Assembly: GCF_001466665.1 (NCBI RefSeq)
Contig: NZ_KQ758903.1
Coordinates: forward strand, 679,684 to 743,683
DNA: 64,000 nt
Source of the DNA: Dehalogenimonas alkenigignens
Lineage (GTDB): Bacteria; Chloroflexota; Dehalococcoidia; Dehalococcoidales; Dehalococcoidaceae
Direction of reading: 5' to 3'
How positions within the stretch are numbered: position 1 is the first letter of the stretch; each line of letters begins with the position of its first letter. Both the position numbers and the translations under genes were made by a program. Positions 1-7,814 of the stretch are shown here, piece after piece. The notes beneath the pieces are model-generated. The model had not been told where the DNA came from. It saw only the letters and a program-made list of their open reading frames with translations, and did not search any database.

Positions 1-1546
1 GTTTCCATTGGTTCTGCTCCTTGAGTTGTGGCTCCAGGTGCTCGGCCAGGCGGATGGTCATGTCCGCGTCGGCGCAGGCGTACTCCGCTGTCTGCCGCAG
101 CCCGCAGCGGGAGATGCATATTTGGCTCTTGCCCTCGCCGATGAGCTCGGTGATCGGCGTCATCTCTACGCCGAGGTGGGTTGATGCAAGGTTCTTAAGT
201 CCCGGCGCCTTCTCGCCAAGGAGATGTGCCGCTAGCATGGTGTCGAATTCCAGGCCGGAGACGGTAAAGCCCGATGTCCGCAGTATCTGCAGGTCGAACT
301 TGGCGTTGTGGGCTATCTTGGCGATCTTCCTGTCTGCGAACACCGGTCCGATGACTTTCTTCACCTCGGACAGTTCGAGTTGCACTCCTTCAACGCCAAC
401 GTGCCCAACCGGCAGGTAGAAGGCATTGCCCGGCGACAGGGCGATCGACAAGCCCACCAGTTCCGAAGTCAGGGTGTCGAGGCCTGTCGTTTCCGTGTCC
501 AGGGCAAATCTCGTTGATTTCGCCAGCTTGTTGGCCAGGTCGGCCAGCTTCTCCGGCGTGTCTATCAGAGTATAGCGGCATTCGACGGACGAAATATTCG
601 GGGCCAAAGGTGTTCGCGATCCAGTGGATCGACCGTCTGCGGCGGCGGAAGATACGGTACTAACCCTGGGTAGCCGGTTGATCAGGCTGGTGAATTCCAA
701 TTCGCGTAAAAGCGGGATGACCTTGGTGCTTTCGAAGCGGGCAATCCGGCACGCCTCGATGTCGAATTCTATCGGTAAATCGGTGACTATCGTTGCTAGC
801 TTCAGGCTCCGCCGCGCCGCCGCTTCCTCACGTCGCAATAGTTCTCGGGTCTTCTCGGGTTTCACCAGTTCGATGTTTTGATAGATCTCTTCGATGCCGT
901 CGAACTCGGAAAGCAGCTTTACCGCCGTCTTGGTCCCGATGCCCGGCACTCCGGCGATGTTGTCGGAAGGGTCGCCGACCAGGGCTTTGTAATCGGCGAC
1001 TCGATGGGGCGGCACGCCGAATTTTTCCATAACATCTGCGGCGCCGTATAACTTTGTATCGGAGAAAGTGCCGCCGGGCTTTGGGTACAGGACTTTCACC
1101 TCGTCGTCAACGAGTTGCATGGCATCGGCGTCGCCGGTGACGATGACCACCTCTGCGCCGGCTTTTGCCGCCCGCCGTGCCAGGGTGCCCAGTAAATCGT
1201 CGGCTTCAAAACCCTGCTGCTCGAAGACCGGCATGTCGAAGGCGTCCACCAACTGCCGGACGCGGCCCATCTGGGCGATAAGCTCTGGAGGTGTCGGCGG
1301 GCGGTGAGCCTTGTACTCCTCGGCCATTTCGTGCCGGAAGGTCGGTCCCTTCCTGTCGAAGGCGATGGCGTAGCAGTCTGGCTTCAAGTCGGACAGCACT
1401 TTCAAGAGGATGTTGGCGAAGCCGAAGACCGCCGAGGTCACTTCTCCCGTTTTCGATACCATTAGCTGCCGCCCGTGGGCGAAAGCGTGGAACGCCCGGT
1501 GCACCAGCGCCGAGGCATCAAAAAGCACTAAACGAGGTTTGCTCAT
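1..1546 (-). CDS. polA: DNA polymerase I, N-terminal part (runs off the left edge)
   Basis: The reverse strand reads from an ATG at 1546 as MSKPRLVLFDASALVHRAFH and continues without a stop to the edge, about 515 residues. The first ~290 residues match the 5'-3' exonuclease domain of PolA: an acidic start (LFDASALVHRAF), EADDLLGTLA, VTGDADAMQLV and the helix-hairpin-helix GDPSDNIAGVPGIGTKTA. From about residue 325 a 3'-5' exonuclease-like domain follows (FALDTETTGLD, AHNAKFDLQILR, ADADMTIRLAE). The polymerase domain lies outside the window. It acts in repair and Okazaki-fragment processing. No Shine-Dalgarno is seen, but TATAAT sits 6 nt before the ATG, so the message may be leaderless. The identity is secure from motif order; the partial state is due only to the window edge. 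Confidence 0.95.
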   Translation of the reverse strand, partial: MSKPRLVLFDASALVHRAFHAFAHGRQLMVSKTGEVTSAVFGFANILLKVLSDLKPDCYAIAFDRKGPTFRHEMAEEYKAHRPPTPPELIAQMGRVRQLVDAFDMPVFEQQGFEADDLLGTLARRAAKAGAEVVIVTGDADAMQLVDDEVKVLYPKPGGTFSDTKLYGAADVMEKFGVPPHRVADYKALVGDPSDNIAGVPGIGTKTAVKLLSEFDGIEEIYQNIELVKPEKTRELLRREEAAARRSLKLATIVTDLPIEFDIEACRIARFESTKVIPLLRELEFTSLINRLPRVSTVSSAAADGRSTGSRTPLAPNISSVECRYTLIDTPEKLADLANKLAKSTRFALDTETTGLDTLTSELVGLSIALSPGNAFYLPVGHVGVEGVQLELSEVKKVIGPVFADRKIAKIAHNAKFDLQILRTSGFTVSGLEFDTMLAAHLLGEKAPGLKNLASTHLGVEMTPITELIGEGKSQICISRCGLRQTAEYACADADMTIRLAEHLEPQLKEQNQWK

Positions 1547-1552
1547 GGCGGA

Positions 1553-1558
1553 ATTATA
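1553..1558 (-). promoter_or_regulatory. -10 hexamer of polA, probably leaderless
   Basis: A perfect TATAAT on the minus strand ends 6 nt before the polA ATG. Transcription would start at or next to the start codon. No convincing -35 is seen at the usual distance. Confidence 0.5.
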
Positions 1559-1680
1559 ACAGAAATGGAGTCTGAATTAGGGGGGACGCGTTGCCTTGTT
1601 ATTCATTCCTTATAGGCGGGGGACCATCGATCGGTTGTTGGGAGCATGGGCAGACCGGGCGGTCCGGAGTCGCTCTTGAA

Positions 1681-2271
1681 TCAGACAGGCGCAAACCGGC
1701 TTAGTTCGCCCTGACTGGAAAAAATACCGCCGGGGCAGGCCTGGCGGGTTACGATAGAAATGGATAGTATTGGAATACCCATTTCAATCTGATTGTTATA
1801 TGAAACGACCAGGTTGTGGTAGTGGCAGAAGTATTGATGGGAGTCTTTTTCGAAACGGATATTATTCCGCCCGACCACGGCGTCGATCAGCCGGGCAAAA
1901 CGGAGGTTGCCGTAAACGATCGCTCCGGCTTTGCCCCATATTCCTTCGAAGAACAGGTGACCGTGGAAATTCTCCAGACGGTTGCGGTTGAAGGTCACGT
2001 CTATCGTGCCGCCGCGGTTGAGGCTCTCCTTGAACTGGTAAATCCGCTGGTCGCCGCCGTCATACAGACTGAAGACGGCATCGCCCCTCTCAGGTGTGTG
2101 AGTCACGTCGGCCAGCCGTCTTTCACCCACCAGCCTCAAGATGTCTTCCGGACGCCGGAAGTCATCGTAGTGGTGCAACACGGTCTCTATCAACTTGAGA
2201 TAGGATACTGACTTTTCAGGGTCGTATTGTCGCAGGCGCAATACTATCTCTCCAGCCCCGAATACTATCAC
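1681..2271 (-). CDS. Hypothetical protein
   Basis: A 196-residue reading frame starting at a GTG (MIVFGAGEIVLRLRQYDPEK). I do not recognise the family. It has no signal peptide or membrane segment and is mixed in composition, with many aromatic and charged residues in the middle (NRNRLENFHGHLFFEGIWG and EKDSHQYFCHYHN). The C-terminal ~20 residues look low in conservation. It stands alone between polA and the DUF4342 gene, on the same strand as both. The start is uncertain because no clear ribosome binding site precedes the GTG. An overlapping plus-strand frame (1816-2211) is less protein-like, so I prefer this strand. Confidence 0.5.
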   Translation of the reverse strand: MIVFGAGEIVLRLRQYDPEKSVSYLKLIETVLHHYDDFRRPEDILRLVGERRLADVTHTPERGDAVFSLYDGGDQRIYQFKESLNRGGTIDVTFNRNRLENFHGHLFFEGIWGKAGAIVYGNLRFARLIDAVVGRNNIRFEKDSHQYFCHYHNLVVSYNNQIEMGIPILSISIVTRQACPGGIFSSQGELSRFAPV

Positions 2272-2384
2272 TCGAGGTTAGAAAAAACAAGATACGGAGG
2301 TTATTATTGTTTTTCCCGAGTTAATTACTAACACCTGCACAGCGGCCCGCGACTTCTGATGATTCACCCGCGCTATTTCCCCGG

Positions 2385-2642
2385 TTATGCCGGTGACTCG
2401 TCTACCTTTTCGACCTCGATAGTGCATTCGGTAACCAGCGCCGCGAAGGCGCCAACAGCGGCCAGAAGCGGTGCCGCGAGGATGCCCACCGCGGCTACTG
2501 GTGCTCCGACAGAAAGTGGAATATCGATAATTGCTTTACCCTCATGGATTAATCGAACCCGCCGTATATTGCCCTGGCGGATCAAGTCTTTTACCTTACC
2601 GACAACTTTCTCTCCGGAAATGCTGAATTTTTCAGTTGACAT
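2385..2642 (-). CDS. DUF4342 family protein
   Basis: An 85-residue protein (MSTEKFSISGEKVVGKVKDL). The N-terminal ~35 residues form a charged helix followed by a beta pattern (IRRVRLIHEGKAIIDIPLSV), then a hydrophobic Ala/Gly/Val stretch at residues 46-70 and a short acidic end (CTIEVEKVDE). This arrangement, an N-terminal helical part, the phrase 'G-k-x-i-x-x-I-P-l-x-v-G' and a hydrophobic C-terminal helix, is that of DUF4342, whose function is unknown. An AGGAGG-like site (GGAGGAAA) lies about 8 nt before the ATG. It lies 64 bp downstream of a REC-only response regulator on the same strand and may be cotranscribed with it. Confidence 0.7.
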   Translation of the reverse strand: MSTEKFSISGEKVVGKVKDLIRQGNIRRVRLIHEGKAIIDIPLSVGAPVAAVGILAAPLLAAVGAFAALVTECTIEVEKVDESPA

Positions 2643-2706
2643 ACGCGAGTTTCCTCCTGAATTATCCTTCGATCTTTCATATGATGTCTTGGTTTTTCAG
2701 GAATTG

Positions 2707-3120
2707 TCAGTTCACCGCTATCGTTTCAGATAACGGCGGGCTGAGGTACCGCCGGCCGGATTGAGCCTCACGGATTGCGGTCACCAGGTGCTCCACCCCC
2801 GCTTCCTTGAGAACATAACCATATGCTCCGGCTTCAATAGAATCAAGGACGTAAGGAGTATCCCCGTAAGTGGAAAGCACCACCGATCTGACCGGCAGTT
2901 TTTTCTCCTTAATAATTTTGAGGAGTTGGATCCCTGAAAGGTTGGGCATAGAAAGGTCTGTGACAAGAATATGTGGGCGGTGGTTTTCAATCAATAAAAG
3001 TGCCGCAGCCCCGTCACTCGCCTCAGCCACAACGTGGAAGTCCGGTTCATATTCCAGTAAAGCTTTAATACCCCGTCTTACGATAGCATGATCATCGGCC
3101 AGAACTATTGTGGTCTTCAC
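2707..3120 (-). CDS. NarL-type response regulator, receiver domain only
   Basis: A 137-residue protein starting at a GTG with GGGAGAG upstream. It is a complete receiver domain of the NarL/LuxR type: VLADDHAIVRRGIKALLE at the start with the acidic pair, phosphoacceptor Asp in HILVTDLSMPNLSG (about residue 55), Ser/Thr in VVLSTYGDT and Lys in YVLKEAG (about residue 105). NarL-type proteins normally continue after 'RYLSPPLSE' into a LuxR helix-turn-helix. Here the frame stops 5 residues later (TIAVN) and the next 64 bp encode no such domain. It is therefore either a decayed regulator or a deliberate single-domain one. No partner kinase lies next to it. The gene is divergent from the XRE regulator. 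Confidence 0.85.
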   Translation of the reverse strand: MKTTIVLADDHAIVRRGIKALLEYEPDFHVVAEASDGAAALLLIENHRPHILVTDLSMPNLSGIQLLKIIKEKKLPVRSVVLSTYGDTPYVLDSIEAGAYGYVLKEAGVEHLVTAIREAQSGRRYLSPPLSETIAVN

Positions 3121-3333
3121 AACGACAACTCTCCCAACCGTGGCGATCCTTTGGACTCAAACAGACGCATTATTTGTTTTCCAAATTTGCGTATTATTCT
3201 AAAAATATTAAGAACTGATTCTACTGTACACCTAATAAACCCATTATTCAACACACAGTTGTCTTTTGAATTTCAATTACAAAAGCATTAATATTTGTGC
3301 TGAAAAAAATACTTTCAGTAATACAGGGACTTG

Positions 3334-3699
3334 ATGTCAATCGGTGACAGGATTCGAAGAAAAAGAATCGGATTGAGGCTTACCCAACTGGATCTCGCAA
3401 AACAGCTGGGTATCACGCCGCAACACGTTTCAGCGATAGAAAAGAATCATCGCCTGCCTTCGATAGAGATCCTGGACAAGCTGGCCGAGGCACTTGGAGT
3501 CAGCATAGATTTTTTAGTAAACGGCCATTCGTCGATCCTTCAGGATCTGATCTCCTCGATTCAAGCGGACCGCCGCTTATCTCAGAGAGCGCGTAATACC
3601 ATATTCTTAATGTTGGAAGAGCTGTACCAGAAAGCTTCTCCCTCAGAGAAAAGGATCATTATTAGTTACCAAAAGAAACTAAACAGAAACGCAGGTTAG
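3334..3699 (+). CDS. XRE-family transcriptional regulator
   Basis: A 121-residue DNA-binding protein. An HTH_3/Cro-C1 domain fills residues 4-60: GDRIRRKRIGLRLTQLDLA, then the recognition helix ITPQHVSAIEKNHR and the conserved LDKLAEALGVSIDFLV. The C-terminal half is helical, with basic residues near the end (SEKRIIISYQKKLNRNAG), and probably serves oligomerisation. A TTG immediately precedes the ATG and could also serve as start. The 210 bp between this gene and the divergent REC-only gene are AT-rich, unlike the rest of the window, and must carry promoters for both. Target genes are not evident. Confidence 0.85.
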   Translation: MSIGDRIRRKRIGLRLTQLDLAKQLGITPQHVSAIEKNHRLPSIEILDKLAEALGVSIDFLVNGHSSILQDLISSIQADRRLSQRARNTIFLMLEELYQKASPSEKRIIISYQKKLNRNAG

Positions 3700-3705
3700 T
3701 TGCCG

Positions 3706-4494
3706 TCACCGATGCTCATGGTGGGGGTGGACGCACTCAAGGACGGTGAAGCGTTTCTGGTCGCCGCCGATGACGATGCCGAAGGTCTCCAGCAGCGCTT
3801 GAGGTGTCAACACATCGTCCGGCGGACCAAGGGCGACAACGCGGTGGGCCAGAAGCATTACCTGGTGACACAGCGCAGCCTCGTCCTGAACGTCATGAGT
3901 CGCTACCACGACGGATGCGCCGCGGCAGAGTTCATCCTTGATGGCCTGCAGGTAACGTTCCCGCCCGCCGACATCCAAGCCGGCCGTCGGCTCGTCCAGA
4001 ACTAAAAGATCGGCCCGGTGGGCCAGCACCTGGGCAAGAAAAATGCGCTGCTGTTGGCCGCCGGACAGGGCACGCAGCGGGGCGTCGGCCAGCCTCTCCA
4101 CATCCATGACCGCCATCGATTGGCGGACGATATCTCGGTCCTCGGCGTTCATCCGGCCCATAAGCCCTAATCGGGGGTAGCGGCCCATGCTAACAACATC
4201 GGCAGCCCTGAGCGGCATAACGAAGCCTGAAGTGTGGAACTGCCCCAGGTAAGCGATGCGTTTGGGGTTGCGGCCGGGTTTGTCACCGAAAATCTGAAGA
4301 TCACCGCCCAGCTGAGGCAGTAATCCTACTATGGTTTTCAGCAGTGTCGACTTGCCTGAGCCGTTGGTGCCGATGAGGGCGATGGCCTGCCCTTCTGCCA
4401 GTTCGAAATTGATTTTATCGACGACCTTGACCCCATTATAGCCAATGGTCAGGCCGCGGGCGGCGATGTCAGGGACGTGCGCCAGACTAACCAT
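3706..4494 (-). CDS. znuC: Metal ABC transporter, ATP-binding subunit (ZnuC-like)
   Basis: A 262-residue ATPase of the zinc/manganese/iron chelate uptake family. Walker A is GTNGSGKSTLLKT (about residue 42), the signature is LSGGQQQRIFLAQ, and Walker B is DLLVLDEPTAGLD, followed by the H-loop ATHD. It would energise import of a divalent metal with the permease encoded just upstream; the two frames overlap by 8 nt (ATG inside the permease end), so translation is likely coupled. It is the last gene of a minus-strand operon fur/zur-znuA-lgt-znuB-znuC. Family membership is certain. Zinc, rather than manganese, is suggested only by the Fur-family gene and the palindromic operator. Confidence 0.88.
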   Translation of the reverse strand: MVSLAHVPDIAARGLTIGYNGVKVVDKINFELAEGQAIALIGTNGSGKSTLLKTIVGLLPQLGGDLQIFGDKPGRNPKRIAYLGQFHTSGFVMPLRAADVVSMGRYPRLGLMGRMNAEDRDIVRQSMAVMDVERLADAPLRALSGGQQQRIFLAQVLAHRADLLVLDEPTAGLDVGGRERYLQAIKDELCRGASVVVATHDVQDEAALCHQVMLLAHRVVALGPPDDVLTPQALLETFGIVIGGDQKRFTVLECVHPHHEHR

Positions 4495-5350
4495 CGGTTG
4501 CCTCCTCCGAGTGCTCCGGCAGGGACGGCGTGCGGGTCCGAAGATTCTGGATGGTGAAGACGACGAAGAAAATAATCGTGGCCACCAGTATGACGGCAGC
4601 CCCGGCGGCCAGATTGAAATGGTAGCTCAGAAGCAGGCCGGCGTACATAGATAGCGTCCCGAAACCGGCCGCCCATACCATCATGGTGCCGATGCGCGGG
4701 GCTAGAAGCGCCCCCGCCCCGGCTGGCGCAATGAGTAGTCCGAAAACCAGGAGCGTCCCCACCGTCTGGAAGGAAATGATGATAGTGGCGGCGATGAGCA
4801 TTAGCATCAGGTAATGGTATTTTTTTGACAAAAAGCCGGCCACCTGGGCCTGCTCCGGGTCGAAAGCCAGCAGCATGAAAGGGCGGGCGCAGATAAAGGC
4901 GACAGCGGCAATGCCAAGCGTGGCGATGAGTTGGACCACGATGCCTTCCGGGGTTATTCCCAAAAGTTCACCGAAAAGGATGCGCGTCAGGTCACCGGAG
5001 AAAGAACTGGAGCGCGATACAATAACCACACCCAGGGCCAGCATCCCCACGAAGAGGAGCCCGATGGCCGTATCCGAGGACAGGCGGGAGCGCTGTGTGA
5101 TCAAGGTTACCCCTCCGATCATCACTGCTGCTCCCAGAGCGGCGCCCAGCAGACCGGGAAATCCCAACAGCATTGCTACGGCAATACCAGGCAGAACGCC
5201 GTGAGCCAGAGCGTCGCCTATAAAAGCCAGTCCGCGCAGCACGATGAACGTCCCGGCGATGGCGCAGGCAACTGACACCAGGACTCCAGCCAGCAAAGCC
5301 TGGACCATAAACTGGTTATCTGAGAACGGGACGACGAAAATATCTAGCAT
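4487..5350 (-). CDS. znuB: Metal ABC transporter, permease (ZnuB-like)
   Basis: An integral membrane protein of about 287 residues if started at MLDIFVVPFSDNQFMVQALL; the open frame goes 13 codons further up to 5389. It shows eight to nine hydrophobic segments and the ABC-3 family pattern: FIVLRGLAFIGDALAHGVLPG near residue 40 (loop facing the ATPase), SSDTAIGLLF, and a final FNLAAGAAVILVATIIFFVVF helix. It forms the membrane channel for a divalent metal with ZnuC. It overlaps znuC by 8 nt and follows lgt after 95 bp. The start choice rests on family length; no strong ribosome site marks either candidate. Confidence 0.88.
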   Translation of the reverse strand: MLDIFVVPFSDNQFMVQALLAGVLVSVACAIAGTFIVLRGLAFIGDALAHGVLPGIAVAMLLGFPGLLGAALGAAVMIGGVTLITQRSRLSSDTAIGLLFVGMLALGVVIVSRSSSFSGDLTRILFGELLGITPEGIVVQLIATLGIAAVAFICARPFMLLAFDPEQAQVAGFLSKKYHYLMLMLIAATIIISFQTVGTLLVFGLLIAPAGAGALLAPRIGTMMVWAAGFGTLSMYAGLLLSYHFNLAAGAAVILVATIIFFVVFTIQNLRTRTPSLPEHSEEATDG

Positions 5351-5445
5351 CGGAGCGTTAAATACGAAGCATAAAATCCGAAATACCAAACAGATTCAAA
5401 ATCATCATAAAAATTAAACGGCAGCTCGGTCATTGCGGATTTCAC

Positions 5446-6237
5446 TTATTCAGACTTGTTTCGAATTCCGAAATTCGAATTTTGGATTTTCGTCCTGCGG
5501 TACCGGTACCAAAACAAAGTGACACCGATGACTACCGCGGCACCGGCGATCCAGCGGGCGGTGGGCACACCACTCAGGGTCCAGACCTCTGGCTTGAATC
5601 CCTCCAGGAAGAAACGCACCACGCCGTACCAGATGAAATACATGAGCATGATGTCGCCGTCTTTGAGCCTGTCTTTAAACTTAAGCCCGGCGGTTATCAA
5701 AGCGATAAAACCGAGGAGGTTCAATGAAGATTCGTAGAAAAACATTGGGTGGAAATGGGTGAACTCCTCAAAGCCGGGCAGTCGGTTCTCGGGGCTGATG
5801 GGAATGCCCCACGGCAGGTCGGTGGGATAGCCGTAGAGTTCCTGGTTGAAGTAGTTGCCCCACCGCCCGATGCTCTGGGCTAAGATTAGACCCGGCGCCA
5901 GTATATCGCACCAGCGCAGCGTCGATAGACCCTTCCAGGCGGTGTAGATGATGACGCCCAGGGCGCCGCCGGCAACCGCGCCGAAGATGCCCAATCCCTC
6001 GCCGCCGATTATCTGGCTCGGATTTGCGGAGTAGAAGTCCCAGCGGTCGATGACGTGGTATGCCCGGGCGCCAACAACACCAAGCGGGATAACGATAAGT
6101 GCCATGTTGAACAACTGCTCCGGGTCTTCGCCGCGACGCTTGGCCTCGATATAAGCCACGGCCACGGCGGCCAGTGCTCCCAGTGCCAACATCAGCCCGT
6201 ACAGGTGGATAGTGAACGGCCCCAGTTCGAAAGACAT
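5446..6237 (-). CDS. lgt: Prolipoprotein diacylglyceryl transferase
   Basis: A 263-residue membrane enzyme that transfers diacylglycerol from phosphatidylglycerol to the lipobox cysteine of prolipoproteins. Seven hydrophobic segments are visible. Family motifs include GARAYHVIDRW (residues 56-66), GGEGLGIFGAVAGGALG and the signature QSIGRWGNYFNQELYG, plus RFFLEGFKPE near the C-terminus. AAGGTGATT precedes the ATG. It lies between znuA and znuB in a metal-transport operon. The SBP encoded by znuA is itself a predicted lipoprotein, so enzyme and substrate are co-encoded. The last ~12 residues (IQNSNFGIRNKSE) look like read-through into a short repeat-like sequence and are poorly conserved. Confidence 0.93.
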   Translation of the reverse strand: MSFELGPFTIHLYGLMLALGALAAVAVAYIEAKRRGEDPEQLFNMALIVIPLGVVGARAYHVIDRWDFYSANPSQIIGGEGLGIFGAVAGGALGVIIYTAWKGLSTLRWCDILAPGLILAQSIGRWGNYFNQELYGYPTDLPWGIPISPENRLPGFEEFTHFHPMFFYESSLNLLGFIALITAGLKFKDRLKDGDIMLMYFIWYGVVRFFLEGFKPEVWTLSGVPTARWIAGAAVVIGVTLFWYRYRRTKIQNSNFGIRNKSE

Positions 6238-6283
6238 CCAGAATCACCTTTATCGCATACTATCACATGACGCAAGCGTGTTC

Positions 6284-7192
6284 CTACCTGAGTGCATCGG
6301 CGATCTTCACAACAAGCTGGTGCATGAAGGTAAAATAGGATCCGTCTGGTGGCAAGCTAGCGGGGGAAAGTTCGACAATCACCGCCCCAGTGGCGGTGGC
6401 AACCTGTTGCACGGCAACCGCCGAAGTACCGGTTTCGGTAAAAACTGCCTTGACCTGATTTGAGCGCACCAGCTCGATTAGTGTGGCCAGATCAGCGGCA
6501 GATATTCCGGCTTGAGATGACAGGTTGGGGACGACGGAGCCGATCAGTTGGAACCCATAGCGCTGGGCGAAATAGCCCAGAGACTCGTGGCCTGTCACCA
6601 GTTTTCGGTTTGCCTCGGGAATTACAGCCACCAAGCTGGAAATCTCTGAGTGAAGAGCCTCAAGTCGTCCTTCAAGATTACGAGCGCGGGCTGAGGCGTC
6701 GATACCTAGGGCTGCCTCGAGTTCAATAGCCAAGGCGGTAACGACGCTTTTCATAGCCAACGGGTCAACCCAAAAATGCGGGTCCGGGGCGCCGACCTGT
6801 TGGTCCGGATCGCCGCCGGGGATTCCCTCGCCCTTCCCGACGAGTCGTACCTGGATATGGTCAGTTGCGGTGAATATCCGGACGCCATGATTTTTGGCGG
6901 TCTCCATGGTCGATTCCAGGCCTTCTTCGAGGCTGAGGCCGTTTCGAACGACGAGGGCGGCTTTATTGACCCGCTCGATGTCTCGGGCTGAGGGTTCCCA
7001 TTGGTGAGGATCGGAGCCGTCAGGAATAAGGACGGTCACGATTGCCTCGCCACCGACCAGGTCCTTCACGATTGAACCGAGAACCGAATAAGTTACGACG
7101 ATTGCTTTATCGTCGATACCGGGACGGCAGCCGGCGGCGCCGGAAACCACGCTGGCGACTAAAAGAGCCACGAAGATGACCCGGGATTTCAT
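6284..7192 (-). CDS. znuA: Metal ABC transporter, substrate-binding lipoprotein (ZnuA-like)
   Basis: A 302-residue cluster A-I binding protein. The N-terminus is a lipoprotein signal (MKSRVIFVALLVASVVSGAAGC) with lipobox GAAGC; Cys22 would be lipidated by the neighbouring Lgt. Metal ligands of the family are visible: His in DGSDPHQWEPS, His in APDPHFWVDP, His in VTGHESLGYF and an acidic residue in VFTETGTS. The His-rich flexible loop found in many ZnuA proteins is absent; the loop here is KGEGIPGGDPDQQVG. Zinc therefore cannot be told from manganese by sequence alone. Its ATG overlaps the end of the Fur-family gene by 4 nt, so it is translationally coupled to its own regulator. Confidence 0.9.
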   Translation of the reverse strand: MKSRVIFVALLVASVVSGAAGCRPGIDDKAIVVTYSVLGSIVKDLVGGEAIVTVLIPDGSDPHQWEPSARDIERVNKAALVVRNGLSLEEGLESTMETAKNHGVRIFTATDHIQVRLVGKGEGIPGGDPDQQVGAPDPHFWVDPLAMKSVVTALAIELEAALGIDASARARNLEGRLEALHSEISSLVAVIPEANRKLVTGHESLGYFAQRYGFQLIGSVVPNLSSQAGISAADLATLIELVRSNQVKAVFTETGTSAVAVQQVATATGAVIVELSPASLPPDGSYFTFMHQLVVKIADALR

Positions 7193-7659
7193 TCCGGTTC
7201 ACCTGTATTACCTGAGAACGACTGCGGTCCTTGGTTTTCTTTTCCCTGACATGCCCGGCAGACTCCCGCGAATTCCAGCCGATGGTCGGTAATACGGAAT
7301 CCGGTTTCCTTTTCTAAAGTCGTCTCTAGCTCCAGCGGGCAACGGCCGAAATCCACCACTTCACCGCAACAGCGGCAAACCAGGTGGTGGTGGTGCTCCA
7401 GCGATCCCGCCTTGAAGCGCTGGGCTGTGCCGTCCAGCTGGAATTGGCACAGCAAACCCAGCCGCTTCAGAATATCTAGGGTGCGGTAAACAGTAACCAC
7501 CCCGATTTCGGGGTGGTTTTGGGATATGACGGCATGGAAAGCCTGGGGTGTCATTGGGTTTTCGGCGGCGCAAACCGCTTCGACAGTGGCCCGTCGCTGT
7601 AGTGTCAGCTTGTAACCTGCCGCTTTGAGCGTTTGGAAAACGGAGTGTTCGTTAGTCAT
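7189..7659 (-). CDS. Fur-family metalloregulator (Zur-like)
   Basis: A 156-residue Fur-family repressor. The winged helix is at residues 10-85 (LKAAGYKLTLQRRATVEAV and GVVTVYRTLDILKRLGLL). The dimerisation/metal region has the His cluster LEHHHHLVCRCCGEVVDFGRC and a second Cys pair VCRACQ, which gives a structural zinc site. It heads the operon with znuA, lgt, znuB and znuC. A perfect 23-bp palindrome begins 7 nt upstream of the start codon, so the gene is almost certainly autoregulated together with the transporter. Zinc specificity (Zur) fits the ZnuABC context, but manganese or iron cannot be excluded. Confidence 0.88.
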   Translation of the reverse strand: MTNEHSVFQTLKAAGYKLTLQRRATVEAVCAAENPMTPQAFHAVISQNHPEIGVVTVYRTLDILKRLGLLCQFQLDGTAQRFKAGSLEHHHHLVCRCCGEVVDFGRCPLELETTLEKETGFRITDHRLEFAGVCRACQGKENQGPQSFSGNTGEPE

Positions 7660-7665
7660 AGTGGC

Positions 7666-7688
7666 TAATTGAAAATCATTTTCAATTA
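7666..7688 (-). promoter_or_regulatory. Fur/Zur-type operator, perfect 23-bp palindrome
   Basis: Arms TAATTGAAAAT and ATTTTCAATTA are exact reverse complements around a single central C at 7677. The layout, A/T-rich 7-1-7-like dyad with GAAAAT-C-ATTTTC at its core, is typical of Fur-family boxes. It lies directly before the start codon of the fur/zur gene. Confidence 0.85.
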
Positions 7689-7759
7689 AAATTAGCAGAC
7701 CCTATTGGTCGTGTCAAGACCATGGCTGATCCATCATCCTCCCGGGGAGAGCCTGTCGG

Positions 7760-7784
7760 TGTAAAAGTTCAGAAACATATTGGA
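7760..7784 (+). repeat. Left terminal inverted repeat of the IS481-like element
   Basis: A 25-nt end whose outer part TGTAAAAGTTCAG and inner part ACATATTGGA match the inverted right end with one gap and three or four substitutions. Confidence 0.82.
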
Positions 7785-7814
7785 CTCCTTGGAGGGTGAA
7801 TCAAAGGAGTCCCG

